Source: Rhizoclosmatium globosum (lineage: Eukaryota; Chytridiomycota; Chytridiomycetes; Chytridiales; Chytriomycetaceae). From it: a DNA stretch of 36,940 bases. The notes beneath the pieces were generated by a model. That model did no database searches. It was not told where the DNA came from and saw only the letters and a program-made list of their open reading frames with translations. The stretch lies in the NCBI GenBank assembly GCA_002104985.1, contig MCGO01000302.1:1-36940 (forward strand), given 5' to 3'. Made by a program: the position numbers and the translations under genes. Shown here in pieces: positions 11,523-22,052 of this stretch; the stretch's first letter is position 1; each line of letters opens with the position of its first letter.

Positions 11523-12272
11523 GATGGGTGGTTTTTTAAGTGTCTAGTTGTGGTGCTGTGCTGTGTGCGGGGACTTTGGTTGTAGTCCTGTGCTTTTTTG
11601 TATATACCCCCCGAAGTGGGGACCTTGTTGACCAAGTCCCTATCTTTTTCGATGGACTTTCTCTCTCTCTCTTTCGCTCAGATTGTCGCATTTATCCATC
11701 CTTTCTCTTTCTTGTTTTTGGTAGTCTAATGTTTGTTTTTTTCTCTTCTTCACCACCCATCGCTCGTGTAATTAAATACAGTTTTATATCTTTTTGTACT
11801 CTTGTGTGTGCTTGATTGAATTAGAGTGCATGTAAAGCGGATCAGCTGAGTTCAACATGTTTGAAGGTTGGGTTGGTGGTGGCGTTGATGGGGAGAAATC
11901 TCCGACTCGTATCTTCAGTGCATTCGGCAAGAAGTCTCACCCGCCGAAAACAGAAGTTTCAGGAATGAAATGATGAGAAGAAAGGATATGGAAGGCAGAG
12001 GCTATGTTTTCGATAACACTTTCGTTCTTCCGTTCTTTTTTCAAATGAAAGAAGGATAGATAATCAATTCAACAATTTACAAGAGCCCTGGTAATTCTCA
12101 TTACAAAATTAATTTTACAAATACAAATTGATAAACGAGTGTATGAACCTGGTTGGGTGGCTTTCTCGAGTCCCCGTAAAAAGAAAGGAGAGACAGAAAG
12201 GAAATCCAGCCGAGACACTTCAACCTTAGCACCTCCACACAACATCCTCCAACGATCAAGTCCAAGATAACA
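11523..12272. other. Intergenic region of the array
   Basis: 750 bp without a supportable gene. The left part is T/CT-rich like other 3' regions here and holds a weak bulged hairpin (about 11628-11651: GGGACCTTG, loop, CAAGTCCC). The remainder is presumably the promoter of the next array gene. Short frames are not convincing. Confidence 0.5.
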
Positions 12273-12872
12273 ATGCCTCGAGCCAAGAAGTCCCAGCCCC
12301 AACAACCTTCACCCACCCTCTCAACGTCACCAAGAAACCAATCAAATACAAAACGAAGGTCCACGCTTACCACACAACCATCACCACCAGCCCCATTCCA
12401 ACTCTTGATCCGCCTCCCAAAACCCTCCAATTCACCACCAGTCATCACAATCAACCCATCCACCACCTCAACCCAAAATAGACCACCCAAGCACTCCTTC
12501 CATCACCCACTCTCAAGTCCCCAAGATCCCTCACAATTAAACCCCACAACCTCACCCAAACCAACACCCCTCCCACAATCACCCCCGTTTACAATCCAGG
12601 TACCATACGCACCAACACATAATTATCCTTTCATTGCCTCACAAGCCCATCGCTACACACAATCCCCATCTTCATCTTCACATTCCCCACCGACACCGCC
12701 GACACTCTCAGCGGATGAGGCGCTACAAGATTTCCTGTTTGATCCGTCCGATCGACATCGTGTACATGACAGTGGACTGTCGACAAGTCCAACAGAGATG
12801 CAACGACGCGTTTGGAAGGCTGTTGTTTCGGGGGTGTTGTTGACGCAACAAGCGGGGGTGGGTTGTAGATAA
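12273..12872 (+). CDS. Array member 2: Pro/Ser/Thr-rich protein with DFLFD motif
   Basis: Intronless, 199 residues, ATG at 12273. The protein is mostly disordered and Pro/Thr/Ser-rich. It begins MPRAKKSQPQQ and has a second basic cluster, NTKRRS, near residue 25, either of which may serve as a nuclear signal. The shared acidic-hydrophobic element appears internally as SADEALQDFLFDPSD (residues ~147-160). A short possible helix follows (MQRRVWKAVVSGVLLTQQ). Unlike its neighbours it has no clear long coiled coil, so membership rests on composition, motif, orientation and position. An AATAAA-type signal lies near 12940. No known family is recognised. Confidence 0.55.
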   Translation: MPRAKKSQPQQPSPTLSTSPRNQSNTKRRSTLTTQPSPPAPFQLLIRLPKPSNSPPVITINPSTTSTQNRPPKHSFHHPLSSPQDPSQLNPTTSPKPTPLPQSPPFTIQVPYAPTHNYPFIASQAHRYTQSPSSSSHSPPTPPTLSADEALQDFLFDPSDRHRVHDSGLSTSPTEMQRRVWKAVVSGVLLTQQAGVGCR

Positions 12873-13162
12873 GAGGGTGTATCTAGAATAGTACGGTTCT
12901 CTGCAAGAGACTTTTTTTGTTCTCTGTTGTAATTTGTAAATAAATGCGGAAACTTTATACCAAAAAAGGGTAGTAGTTGAAAATAAGCAGTTTCCTTCTA
13001 AACCCACGAGGTTGGCTCAATTAAAAGGTGTCACGTCAACGGTGGTCACAATGACTGGAAGTGTGGCTTTCCGAAACTTACAATTCCGAGAGAACCCGAA
13101 CGTTGGTCGTCATAAAAAAGCTCCCGCCACCACTAAAAACCCTTTCGTACAAACAAGCAATA

Positions 13163-13705
13163 ATGCCAGTTGGACAGCTCCCACTCGTGGTTCCATCCCA
13201 CGGATCAATGACGCACCAACAGCTTCGAGATTACAAGGCATTGCAACAATGCAGTCACCATCACTCTCCTCCAACAACCTCGAGCACACCGCCATTAGTA
13301 CATTATAACTCGACACCTCCAACAACACCTCCATCGCAGTACCTTAACCATCAATCCTTCCAACCATCCGCCCAACCAAAAAGAAAACGGACAGAGTCAA
13401 CAGACGTGAACTTGAGTCATGCATCAGAATACAACATGACACAACCAAATCCCTACAAGATTGCACGTACATCATCATCGACCACTGTATCAACAGAACT
13501 TGAACACCTCAAAAGACAACAAACTCAAATGCAAAAGCAGTTGAACGACATTACAATACAGAACCAAGTACTGTACGCACAACTGAATACGTTGCTGAAT
13601 ATGGTGAAAAGCACACGAAGTCCCGATGGTTTAGAAAGACCAAACAAGAGTGTAGACGTGAAGTGGGATTTAAACGACCTTGACCTACTTTTACTTTTAT
13701 CATAG
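13163..13705 (+). CDS. Array member 3: coiled-coil protein ending WDLNDLDLLLLLS
   Basis: Intronless, 180 residues. I use the ATG at 13163; the frame is open further upstream but has no earlier ATG. The order is disordered Ser/Thr/Pro/Gln region, basic patch QPKRKRTESTD (residues ~71-81), coiled coil at ~111-149 (TELEHLKRQQTQMQKQLNDI and QNQVLYAQLNTLLNMV), and an acidic-hydrophobic end, VKWDLNDLDLLLLLS. It shows the shared array architecture in compact form: nuclear-signal-like patch, dimerising helix and activation-domain-like tail. That functional reading is inference, and no known family is recognised. Confidence 0.65.
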   Translation: MPVGQLPLVVPSHGSMTHQQLRDYKALQQCSHHHSPPTTSSTPPLVHYNSTPPTTPPSQYLNHQSFQPSAQPKRKRTESTDVNLSHASEYNMTQPNPYKIARTSSSTTVSTELEHLKRQQTQMQKQLNDITIQNQVLYAQLNTLLNMVKSTRSPDGLERPNKSVDVKWDLNDLDLLLLLS

Positions 13706-14220
13706 TACTATACCACCTTTTTTAAATCATAATCAGTATGAATATAATTTTAATCTATAAACATATCGCAAGCTTTGCGTGCCTTCTGAGGTGATATAAG
13801 AACGTCGGATCTTCGGCGTTCAATTGCGAAACAGTCTCACCAATGAATAACAGATTTGTCAAGGCTTTAAAATGATGCTGAGTTTTTATCACTAGATTTT
13901 TTTGAAGCGTTTTTGCACATCTCATATGATTGGCGTGAGTCAATTGGGTTAGTGACGTGGTTGACTGAATGATGACACATCACTAATACAATGCGAATAT
14001 TGAGTGTGTTGAGTATTGAGAGAGTGAGAGGCAGTGTTCAATAAACGAGTGGTAGAAAGACACCTTCTTTGTATTAGTTTGCACCAAGGAAGTCAGAGGC
14101 AAGCGGCGCTGACCCAAAGACAAAGAATCAGGGTTTCAGTCAGTCAACACCAACAAAAAACAACAAATCAACACACACCATCGCCCCCACCGCCTCCAAC
14201 CAGTCATCTCAACCAAACCA
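13706..14220. other. Intergenic region of the array
   Basis: 515 bp, AT-rich, with no supportable gene. It contains the presumed 3' end of the preceding gene and the promoter and leader of the next one. An open frame from 14034 overlaps the next gene in another phase and lacks its motifs, so it is not called. Confidence 0.5.
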
Positions 14221-15474
14221 ATGAATCCAGCACCACAACAACAGCAACACCAACAACAACAACCACCGAAGAGCAGCCAGGGCAAACGAGTTCCAGCGCC
14301 GCGAAGGAGTCAGTCGAACCTTCCACCTTCTTCGGCCTCGTTCCATCCGCCTCAGTCGCTGCCTCAGTCGCTGTCGCAGCCGCCGATCCAGCCAGCGCAA
14401 CACTTCACTCAGCCACCCGGCCCGATGCACCAGGCCTTCCCCTCTCAGATCTCTCAGATGCACCAAAACCAACAACCAAACCAACCAAACCACTTCCAAC
14501 GCCTCCAGCCACACATCGTACGCACAAACTCGATGCCTGCCAATGCTTCTTTCATCCACCCACAACAGAACCAGACCCAGTTCCGTGTCCCTTCGTCACT
14601 ACCCCAACAAATACATCAAATCCATCAAAACCATCCCCAATTCAACTTTGCTCAGACCCAAAACCAGCACCAACTTCAGCACCACCAAAGACAGGGCGGC
14701 CCAGTCAGAACACCGGGAATCGTGCCATCCTCGGTTCCTCCTGCTCAAGCCGATATCCTGGACTCCCTCTTTGATGCCCAATCTCCACTTTCTCAACCAC
14801 ATCAATCCCATCAACTCCAACAAAGTACCCAATACCACCACTTTACTCCACCACAACAATTCAACTCTCCCCTTCCCTTATCCCACCCTATAAACACCAA
14901 CCCCCAACAACCCCCTCCCTCTGTCCCCGCATCCTCCGAAGTAGCCACCCTCAAACTCCAAATCTCTCAAATGCAAACACACATCCACCAACTCCTCGAA
15001 AACCAACGCCACATGTCAAACCAGATCATGTCCCTCGCCGCCACTTTGACAAACTCAAATAACACTGCCAACACAACCACCACCACCACCACCACATCTC
15101 CTCCATCTCTACTCCCACCAACATCACTCACAACACCAACACCGTCTCCGCCACACTCGATACCGACACAGACACCTGTCCAACTACACAACCAGACACC
15201 GGTTGATATCGTGACACCGATAACATCTCCTACAGATGCAATTGAGTCCCCTCCCACTCGGCATAACCCTTCCCTCTCGTTCGGTGTCAAGAGAAAACTG
15301 GATCAGACAGATCTGACTACAGATTCTTCCATGTCGGCGAATTCGGCTTTTAATGGTCCCACTACAACGTCAAATAGTTTGTCGTCAACGAATAGTTTAT
15401 CTATTCAACCGATTGATACGGCCGAATCAGATGCCATTCTAGACCAACTCTTGAATTTTGATGGGACGTGTTGA
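14221..15474 (+). CDS. Array member 4: large Gln/Pro-rich coiled-coil protein with two D-LD-LL motifs
   Basis: Intronless, 417 residues, ATG at 14221. The N-terminus is Gln/His/Pro-rich. An internal ADILDSLFDAQ motif sits at residues ~177-187. The shared coiled coil spans ~239-278 (EVATLKLQISQMQTHIHQLL then NQRHMSNQIMSLAATL). A poly-Thr tract and Ser/Thr/Pro-rich segment follow, then the basic patch GVKRKLDQTDL near residue 350. The protein ends SDAILDQLLNFDGTC. It is the longest member and has the acidic-hydrophobic motif both before and after the coil. Gln-rich segments and such motifs are typical of transcriptional activators, so a coactivator or DNA-associated role is plausible but not shown. 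Confidence 0.68.
   Translation: MNPAPQQQQHQQQQPPKSSQGKRVPAPRRSQSNLPPSSASFHPPQSLPQSLSQPPIQPAQHFTQPPGPMHQAFPSQISQMHQNQQPNQPNHFQRLQPHIVRTNSMPANASFIHPQQNQTQFRVPSSLPQQIHQIHQNHPQFNFAQTQNQHQLQHHQRQGGPVRTPGIVPSSVPPAQADILDSLFDAQSPLSQPHQSHQLQQSTQYHHFTPPQQFNSPLPLSHPINTNPQQPPPSVPASSEVATLKLQISQMQTHIHQLLENQRHMSNQIMSLAATLTNSNNTANTTTTTTTTSPPSLLPPTSLTTPTPSPPHSIPTQTPVQLHNQTPVDIVTPITSPTDAIESPPTRHNPSLSFGVKRKLDQTDLTTDSSMSANSAFNGPTTTSNSLSSTNSLSIQPIDTAESDAILDQLLNFDGTC
15076..15093 (+). repeat. (ACC)6 microsatellite encoding poly-Thr
   Basis: Six perfect ACC units inside the array gene that begins at 14221, encoding a Thr run just after the coiled coil. It keeps frame if it expands or contracts. Confidence 0.75.
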
Positions 15475-16512
15475 TGGAGTCGGACCATTCGATATCAATT
15501 GTTTATCCTCTTCCATCACTTCCTCCTTTCCCCTCCCTGCTTTAGACTATATTTGTTTTGTTTTTATATTGTCGTTCTTTTTTTCTCCCTGACTGGCGCA
15601 TCTTTTGAGGGATGCCTTTGTTGATTTTTTTGTAACTCTTACTGAGTTTTTGTTTTCTTCTGTATCATTTACTCCTTATCTCTGTTTTTTTTGTGTCCTT
15701 GTCTGATTTTTGCCAAATAATACTATATTGATCCATATACACTTTTTGTGTATCCATATGATACTGTTTTGATAGATTGGAATTTTAATGTATGCGTCCG
15801 TATCTTCAGTTGCATTGATGCCGTTCTTATAGTTCGAATTAAGTTAATGTTCATCTTGAAGTTTGATGTGTTCTATTTATTTGATTGGGTGGATACATTC
15901 GAAATCAAAGCCTTTTAAAATTTGTCAACAATTTGTTGGTTGCCCTGCTTACTCATTTTTGTCAATGCATTAGTTTTTTGTACGAGTGATATGAATTATT
16001 CGTATTACTATTTGTTGGTGTGTGATACCATCTGTGATTCCTCCGCTGAACCTTTCGATTGGACCAATTCTTATCAATTCTTGACAAATCGTCGGGATAT
16101 CTCCGTACGTAAGCACTTATTGTGACTCAGCCATTCCAGGGCCCAGACCATCATCGACCAACATTGAAAGACAAAGACAATACTATATCTCATTAGTAGC
16201 CCTACACAAATGACCTTCATTATTCAAAGAACAAGCCACAGACCAAGCATCGACAATAAGCGCATATCAGTTTTCTTAAAACACCCACCGTCTTTCACTT
16301 ACCGGTACCATTCACATCCGGAAACTCCTTTCTTCATCAGCCATCTCATATCACTCGTTTTTCCGCGGTGGCAGACAGGCTTGTCCAAGCCCCACCCAAG
16401 AAAAAAAACGAGACATCTCCACTATCTCTAGTGTGCCACCGACTTTCATTTTCTTCAGAACAAACTTCCCAACAAATCCCTCGTTTCCTAGCACGGGCAC
16501 ACAACCACTCAT
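15475..16512. other. Intergenic region of the array
   Basis: About 1 kb. The first third is strongly T-rich on the plus strand, as expected of a 3' UTR or terminator region, and the last part is the promoter and leader of the next gene. No reading frame with convincing composition, RNA gene or mobile element was seen. Confidence 0.5.
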
Positions 16513-17109
16513 ATGAATCCGTCGCCACCCCCATCCTACCCAACCCCAAAACCCCTACGAATCGAGATCCCACCATCAACAATTCCCCCGCGATCCTCCA
16601 CAACATCAACCCACCTTCAGCATACCCAAAAAGCCCCCTCCCCACCCCGAACCCACCGACAACAACGCCGCTCCACAATCCACGCACACCCTCCAACACC
16701 CCCAACATCAACCCAACCCCAACAACAACCGCACCAAGACCTCCCCTCAAAAGTCCAATCCCTCCAACAAAGCATCGTATCACTACAACAAATCGTCGTC
16801 CAACTCCTACACCAACAACACATAATGTCAACAGAAATCACACGTCTACAGCTCTCCCAACCGAATCAGATGACAGAGCCACGTGTCCTCGTCAATGGAC
16901 CTGCGCCGCCACCTCCACCGTCGGTGCCCTATTCTATGGACATGTTACCTATTTCCGGACTGAATGCAGCAGGGTTTATATCAGGAATGGGGGTGCACCA
17001 GCCACAGACATCGCAACACCAAAGTAGTGGTAGTAGTGGCGTTGTAGGAGATCAAGACCTGTTTTCTGCATTTTTCGTTAACAATTCAGGACATACGTCT
17101 TCGTGTTAA
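16513..17109 (+). CDS. Array member 5: Pro/Thr-rich coiled-coil protein ending in QDLFSAFF tail
   Basis: Intronless, 198 residues, ATG at 16513. It begins MNPSPPP, similar to MNPAPQQ of the preceding member, and like it ends in Cys-stop. The N-terminal 75 residues are Pro/Ser/Thr/Gln-rich with a mild basic patch (HRQQRRS). The coiled coil spans ~76-116 (KVQSLQQSIVSLQQIVVQLL then HQQHIMSTEITRLQ) and follows the pattern of the other members closely. The tail carries GDQDLFSAFFVNN before the C-terminus. The MNP start, terminal Cys and matching coil suggest this gene and the one at 14221 are a relatively recent duplicate pair. Function unknown. Confidence 0.65.
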   Translation: MNPSPPPSYPTPKPLRIEIPPSTIPPRSSTTSTHLQHTQKAPSPPRTHRQQRRSTIHAHPPTPPTSTQPQQQPHQDLPSKVQSLQQSIVSLQQIVVQLLHQQHIMSTEITRLQLSQPNQMTEPRVLVNGPAPPPPPSVPYSMDMLPISGLNAAGFISGMGVHQPQTSQHQSSGSSGVVGDQDLFSAFFVNNSGHTSSC

Positions 17110-17826
17110 GTGTGAAGAGCGGAAGTCCAAGAATGGTGTCATTTTAAGTTTTGGGTTGATATAAGGAGAGTGGGTGGACTTGTTGTTGGGTCCATGTCTT
17201 GTGTGTGTCTGAAAAAGGACCAACCCCCAAGAAAATTAATTATCATTTTTTTTTGTTTGTTTGCCCTGAAGATTTTTTTGTTATTAGTAATGATGACGTA
17301 GGTTTTATAATACAGATATGCATTTATATTAGTTGATGTACGAGTGGGAAGGGAGGGGAAGAGGGAGGATGTGGGAATCGTGGAAACGAGGTCTTTGCGA
17401 TTCAGGGCTTGTGGATGACGACATTGCAGCGCCACCTCGGAAAATCGGTCTGTTTTTCCGCCTAAATGAGGAAAACGAGGTACCTGTTGTATCTCCTTCA
17501 TTCTTCCGCTTTCTGATGCACATGAGAAATGAACAAAAATTAATTACACATGGACTCACGAGGTTTTGATTACATGTCACTAATCTTGATTTCCAGACAC
17601 AAATTAAAAAACATCCTTCTTTCATAAATTTACATCTAAGAATAACGAACGCATAAAAGACCATGCTTTGCCAAAAAAGTCCGGCTTGTCCAACTTTCCC
17701 TCATCCCGCGCCATCCAAGCAAAACCTGAAAAAAAAGTGCCTTCCAACGAACGAACGAACAAAATCTCCAAGCACTTCTCTCAAAAAATTCGACATTCTC
17801 ATCGCCAAAAAAGAATCAACACTATA
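17110..17826. other. Intergenic region of the array
   Basis: 717 bp with T-rich 3' sequence and no supportable gene. Frames present on both strands lack codon structure. Confidence 0.5.
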
Positions 17827-18204
17827 ATGCATCCATACCGCCGCCCGTCTCCTCCAACCTCACCCACAGTCTTGATCAAACCTCCATCTTCCTCATACCA
17901 ACTGCAATACGGAACTTCATCCACAAACCCACGAGTCATAATTGGAGCGTCTCCAACCCCGTCGCCGCCCTACACACCTCCACCTCCACCTCCACTTCCC
18001 ATGGAAGTACCCATGACGCAGGAAATCGAATACCTGTCCATGCAAGTAACCATGCTTGAACAAGTTATCGCGGGGTTAATGCACCAGAACCAAGTCCTCT
18101 CCGTATCCCTTGCGATGTTGATACACCAGAACACCGTGGTTTCATCAACGGCGTCAATGTGTTTGAACGAACCTCAGGCTGGATGGCATGAACACAAGAA
18201 CTAA
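17827..18204 (+). CDS. Array member 6: short Pro-rich coiled-coil protein
   Basis: Intronless, 125 residues, ATG at 17827; the smallest member. It begins MHPYRRPSPP and has a poly-Pro run at ~50-58. The shared helix spans ~64-104 (TQEIEYLSMQVTMLEQVIAG then LMHQNQVLSVSLAMLIHQN), unusually hydrophobic and Met/Leu-rich. It ends about 20 residues later, without the acidic-hydrophobic tail and without a clear basic patch. It might act as a truncated partner or inhibitor that dimerises with other members (speculation). An AATAAA lies about 60 nt downstream. Confidence 0.6.
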   Translation: MHPYRRPSPPTSPTVLIKPPSSSYQLQYGTSSTNPRVIIGASPTPSPPYTPPPPPPLPMEVPMTQEIEYLSMQVTMLEQVIAGLMHQNQVLSVSLAMLIHQNTVVSSTASMCLNEPQAGWHEHKN

Positions 18205-19055
18205 CGACGCTGCTTGTTACATCCGTTTTTTATCTTACATCATATGTATACCAAACATCTTTGAAATAAACGTTTTAATCTGGACATATATGATCATTCT
18301 TTATGTGTGATGTGGAGGAGGGAAAGCTGGCGAATCCCGAGATGGAAAGCACATTGAGACACATTTTGGGGGAGGAGCGGGAAGGGGACATGTGACGAGG
18401 AATGTGATCGCGGGAAGGGTCGGAATGCAAGGCAAGTGTTGAGGGTTGGTTTTAATTGGTTTTTTGTTTGGAAAGCGAACGCCACCCGTAATGACGAAAA
18501 GTAACGAGAGGACTTCTCTTTTGAAACGATGATTATAGGGTGTTATTTCTTGAGGGAATAGCCAGCATGCTATTTTAACCTTGGCCGTAATGAATTGCAG
18601 ACAAATGGTCCGAAATTGGTGAGAACAGAAAGAAGGGCTACACTTTGATGCGGGCCTCTTGAAAATCTGAATAGCCTAAATTTATTATTGGCTGGTGAGG
18701 TTCCGTCATAAACTGGGATTTCGACTTGAAGTCTCGCAACGCGATACTGTCTTCTTGAATTGATCCTTCAGTTCAATATAATAAGAAAGAATATACTCTG
18801 GAACACGGAAGGGGTGTAATGCAACCTTTCTTTGGTTGTTTGTTAAGCAAGATAAGATGTGATAGACATTGCTCACTGCCACACCATCCAATCCTCGATG
18901 GATTAGTCACTCAAATCCATTACAGATTCCTTAAATTTGAATTGCACACAGATTGCTGACGAAGAAAGGCAAAGGAAACGAGGCAATTCTGCCGATTAAT
19001 AAGTTCCCCACAAAGCGAAAGATCAAAGGTCCTGCCACCGATCTGAACCATATCC
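18205..19055. other. Intergenic region of the array
   Basis: 851 bp containing only short frames on either strand. No recognisable gene, RNA or repeat was found. Confidence 0.5.
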
Positions 19056-19682
19056 ATGACTTCCGACAAGCAAAAGACTCTACGAAAGCGGAAAGCGAAA
19101 GCTGATCCAGACGAAGATTTCACATCCGAGCCTCCTGCAAAGCGAGCATCACCCAGTAACAACATTGAAACTCCGCAATCCCCGATCCAGCCGAACTCTA
19201 CACATCAACCACAACCACAACAACCACACCAACCACACCAATCTCACCCAATCGACCTCGAAACAAGAGTTACCCAGCTAACAGCCCAGGTAGCCTCAAT
19301 GAACGATACGATCGTGAAGCTCATGCAGCAACAATGCCAAATGGCTGTCCACATGTCGCAGCTCATGCAGCAAAACAGACCAAGTCGACCACATCCTCCT
19401 TCTCGACAGTTATCAATGCCAGTGCCAATGATGGCGATGCAAGTGCCCCTCCATCAACAATCTCATCCCCAATTAATTGGACCTCAGCCTCCCCAGCCTT
19501 CAGAAGCGCCGCATCAATCACAATTACACCAATTACCAATGATGTTGCCAAATCAGCCATATCCTGTGTTTGGTCAGAATCAGACACAGCAGTTTGGAAA
19601 CGGGTTTTCAGTCCGACAGAGCCCAGATAATAATTATAGGGAGGCTGAGATTGCATTGGACGGATTATTATTCGATAAATGA
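19056..19682 (+). CDS. Array member 7: Gln/Pro-rich coiled-coil protein with RKRK patch and DGLLFDK end
   Basis: Intronless, 208 residues, ATG at 19056. It opens with two basic patches, KTLRKRKAKADPDEDF and EPPAKRASPS, that look like a bipartite nuclear signal followed by acids. The coiled coil spans ~67-107 (DLETRVTQLTAQVASMNDTI then VKLMQQQCQMAVHMSQLM). A Gln/Pro/His/Met-rich region follows, and the C-terminus reads AEIALDGLLFDK, nearly the same as the motif of the second array member. It is the clearest single example of the array's three-part design. No known family is recognised, and a nuclear regulatory function is inferred. Confidence 0.68.
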   Translation: MTSDKQKTLRKRKAKADPDEDFTSEPPAKRASPSNNIETPQSPIQPNSTHQPQPQQPHQPHQSHPIDLETRVTQLTAQVASMNDTIVKLMQQQCQMAVHMSQLMQQNRPSRPHPPSRQLSMPVPMMAMQVPLHQQSHPQLIGPQPPQPSEAPHQSQLHQLPMMLPNQPYPVFGQNQTQQFGNGFSVRQSPDNNYREAEIALDGLLFDK

Positions 19683-19771
19683 GTATGGATATTTGTAAAT
19701 TTTGGGTTTTCTTTAGTCAAACTTTGTTTAAAAATTAAGGGGATTGTTAAAATCAATAGACTTGATTTGTG

Positions 19772-21658
19772 TTATTCTTCAACCGACTCTTGTTGAATTA
19801 CCTCATTCAAGGCAGTAAGTACCAGTTCCGTAAACGAATTTTGCTCGCCTTGAACGCGAGCACTTGATTCCCAACACTCCTCAAGCAAAGCCTTGGCTTC
19901 CTCGTTTCTGTACTGTCGACGATAGAGAGAAGCAAGATTATACATTGTGATGAGCGTATCTGGATGATCAGCACCGTAGTTTCTCTTTTCGATTTCCCAG
20001 CATTCTAGAGTCATTTCCACCGCCTTATCAATTTGATTTCGAGAATCATAGACCAAAGCCAACAATGCCATAGTTTGAACAGTCTTTGGATGGTTCACTC
20101 CACGCACTTTACGACTCCTTTCCACACATTCAACCAAAATCTCCTCTGCTTCATCTCGCTTCATTTGATAATACCATACCATGCCCAAACTATCCATAAC
20201 GTCGAGAACAAATGGATCGTCATCACGGAACTTTCTTTTCGCGATTTCCAGGTTTTCAACGAACAAGGATTCCGCTTCATCCAGTCTTCTTTGTTCGCGA
20301 TATACATGAGCAAGTGTATTCATGCATACTAAAGTACTTTGGTGGTCGACGCCTTGAACACGTTTATACGCTTCAAGCGCTTTTTCACCAAGTGACGCCG
20401 CCTCCTCCAAACGATCACTTGATGAATATACGTGTGTCAATTTTGCCATTGAGCGAAGAGAATCGTAAGAATCAACTCCGTAAAGTCGGGTAAATCCTTC
20501 TACACATACGCTAAACAACTCTCCCGCTTCTTCAAATTGTCCGTGATCACTGAACAAAGTGCCAAGCGAAATCATCATATTGTACTTTTCAACTTGATCG
20601 TCAGACTTGGACGCGATACCCTTTTTCAACTCAATCACGACCCAATCAAACAACGTAGCAAACACCATTCGATCCAATGCCGTAAACCCGACAGTCTGTT
20701 CAATCACATCAAAGATATTCACCTTGTCACTCGGATTAAAACTCTCACTCTTTCGGCTATCTGCATTCGCAAGAATTGTTTGAAAGTCATCCGCGTTGAA
20801 ATCAAGTCCATCCAAGAAATCCCGCTCCTCATTAGGAGACATTGCAACATGAAATCGACTTTTTGTCACAGAGCACGCATACACTTCAAAGATACACCAA
20901 ACTCGCTTGAGTGGAATCGGGTCATGCCAAGGAGACATCACCATAACTACATTCCCAATCGACTTGACAGCGTTCATGAATACAGTTTCCCACCATTCAA
21001 ATGTTTTATCCGCAGTATCATGCTGGGAATTAGAAAACAGGTCGAACCAGATAATCATTTCTGTATGATCCAGTGATTCTTTGGTTGCAAAGTTTCGCAG
21101 GGCGTCAATTACATCGAGGAACTTATATTTCCATGCATGCGAAATAAACCATTCAGCGTCTTGTACGTTTGCAGTTGAATCATTCGCAAGGTAGAGTTGA
21201 GCACACAACGACAGTCCGCTCTTTTGCGTCATCGGCTTTAAGAACTGTTCGCAAACTTCGGCAGTTGTCAAATCAGTTAAGGATTGAGAACCTCCCCATT
21301 GGTCGATCAATGAGAGACAATATGAAAGGGGAAGTCCCTTGATAGAGAATGTCTTTGGATTCGCCTTGTGATAGGTATGTTAATCAAGAGTGTAATATGG
21401 AAGAGTTTACCATTTGAATACGCTCAGCGTTCAATGCAGTAAGTTCTTCGGCGTTGTTGAAGGGACTACCCAATTTGCTGACGAGTGAAGGGACCTATTG
21501 AGTTTCAGATGTTTGGAAGTGTTAGATCGTCCGTTTAGACGACTGTTTAATATTACTTTTGGCAGAGGGCTTTGAGAGTCACCTTCCTCAACGATATCAC
21601 CTTTGGTTTGTGGTGTGGTAAGCTTTGGAATCTATAAACTTGTCATTACCAATATCAT
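19772..21658 (-). CDS. TIR-like N-terminal domain plus TPR (kinesin-light-chain-type) repeats; 5' end unresolved
   Basis: The main exon, 21364-19772, is preceded by exons at 21494-21411 and at about 21631-21557 (introns of 46 and 62 nt). An N-terminal globular domain carries AEWFISHAWKYKFLDVIDAL, IIWFDLFSNSQH, VVMVMSPWHDPIPLKRVWCI and HVAMSPNEERDFLDGL, resembling TIR-like domains fused to repeats in many chytrids, oomycetes and algae. Then come six or so 42-residue TPRs with Asp/His-Pro turns (GADHPDTLITMYNLASLYRR). Such proteins are NLR-like in architecture but lack a visible NB-ARC, and their role is unknown. Just above the first exon, in the same frame, ATG at 21658 and 21646 are followed by TAG at 21634, so the true start or a further small intron is unclear. 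The gene interrupts the plus-strand array on the opposite strand. Confidence 0.75.
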
Positions 21659-22052
21659 TGTTCTCGTCAATCTGGCTTTGCTCTCGTTTGGGTTGGAAGG
21701 AAGTCCACAGTGCAGCGAATCTGCTTTTGTAGTTTGTGGTGAAATTTGATGAAAGGAAAGAACGGAAATGGGAAAAGGTTGGCGACGATATTCAAATATC
21801 AACTTTTGAATTTAAATGGAATGTATGGCCGTGATGTGATCACTGGTATGGATTTCGTCATTCATAAGAGCTTCCAACGTCAATTGTATTCAAAGAATTA
21901 CGATATCCCTTGAAATCAAACAAGTAAGTGTGGAATGAGAACAAGGGTCGACTTCATGAGCCAAGCATGAGGAATCCTGGGGCGGAGTTCTTTATGTCTC
22001 CCCAAATCGAAAATACCTTCCAATCTCCGATTTCTGCCCTTAAACTACAACC
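21659..22052. other. Divergent intergenic region
   Basis: About 390 bp between the TIR/TPR gene (minus) and the last array gene (plus). It presumably holds both promoters. No gene was recognised. Confidence 0.45.

Noticed and set aside
14034..14774. 246-codon frame starting before the array gene at 14221
   Set aside because: Overlaps the 14221 gene in another phase, begins without a convincing ATG, and lacks the coil and tail motif. Its Thr/Pro content follows from the CA-rich base composition.
16346..16831. Gly/Val-rich minus-strand frame opposite the array gene at 16513
   Set aside because: Composition is the simple complement of the Pro/Thr-rich coding strand.
20537..21076. 179-codon plus-strand open frame
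   Set aside because: Antisense shadow of the TIR-like/TPR gene; no recognisable motif.
21632..21634. Reassigned TAG codon (alternative nuclear code)
   Set aside because: All other genes here end at ordinary TAA/TAG/TGA codons, including TAG for ABCA copy 2. A missed splice, wrong start or base error explains a single case more simply.
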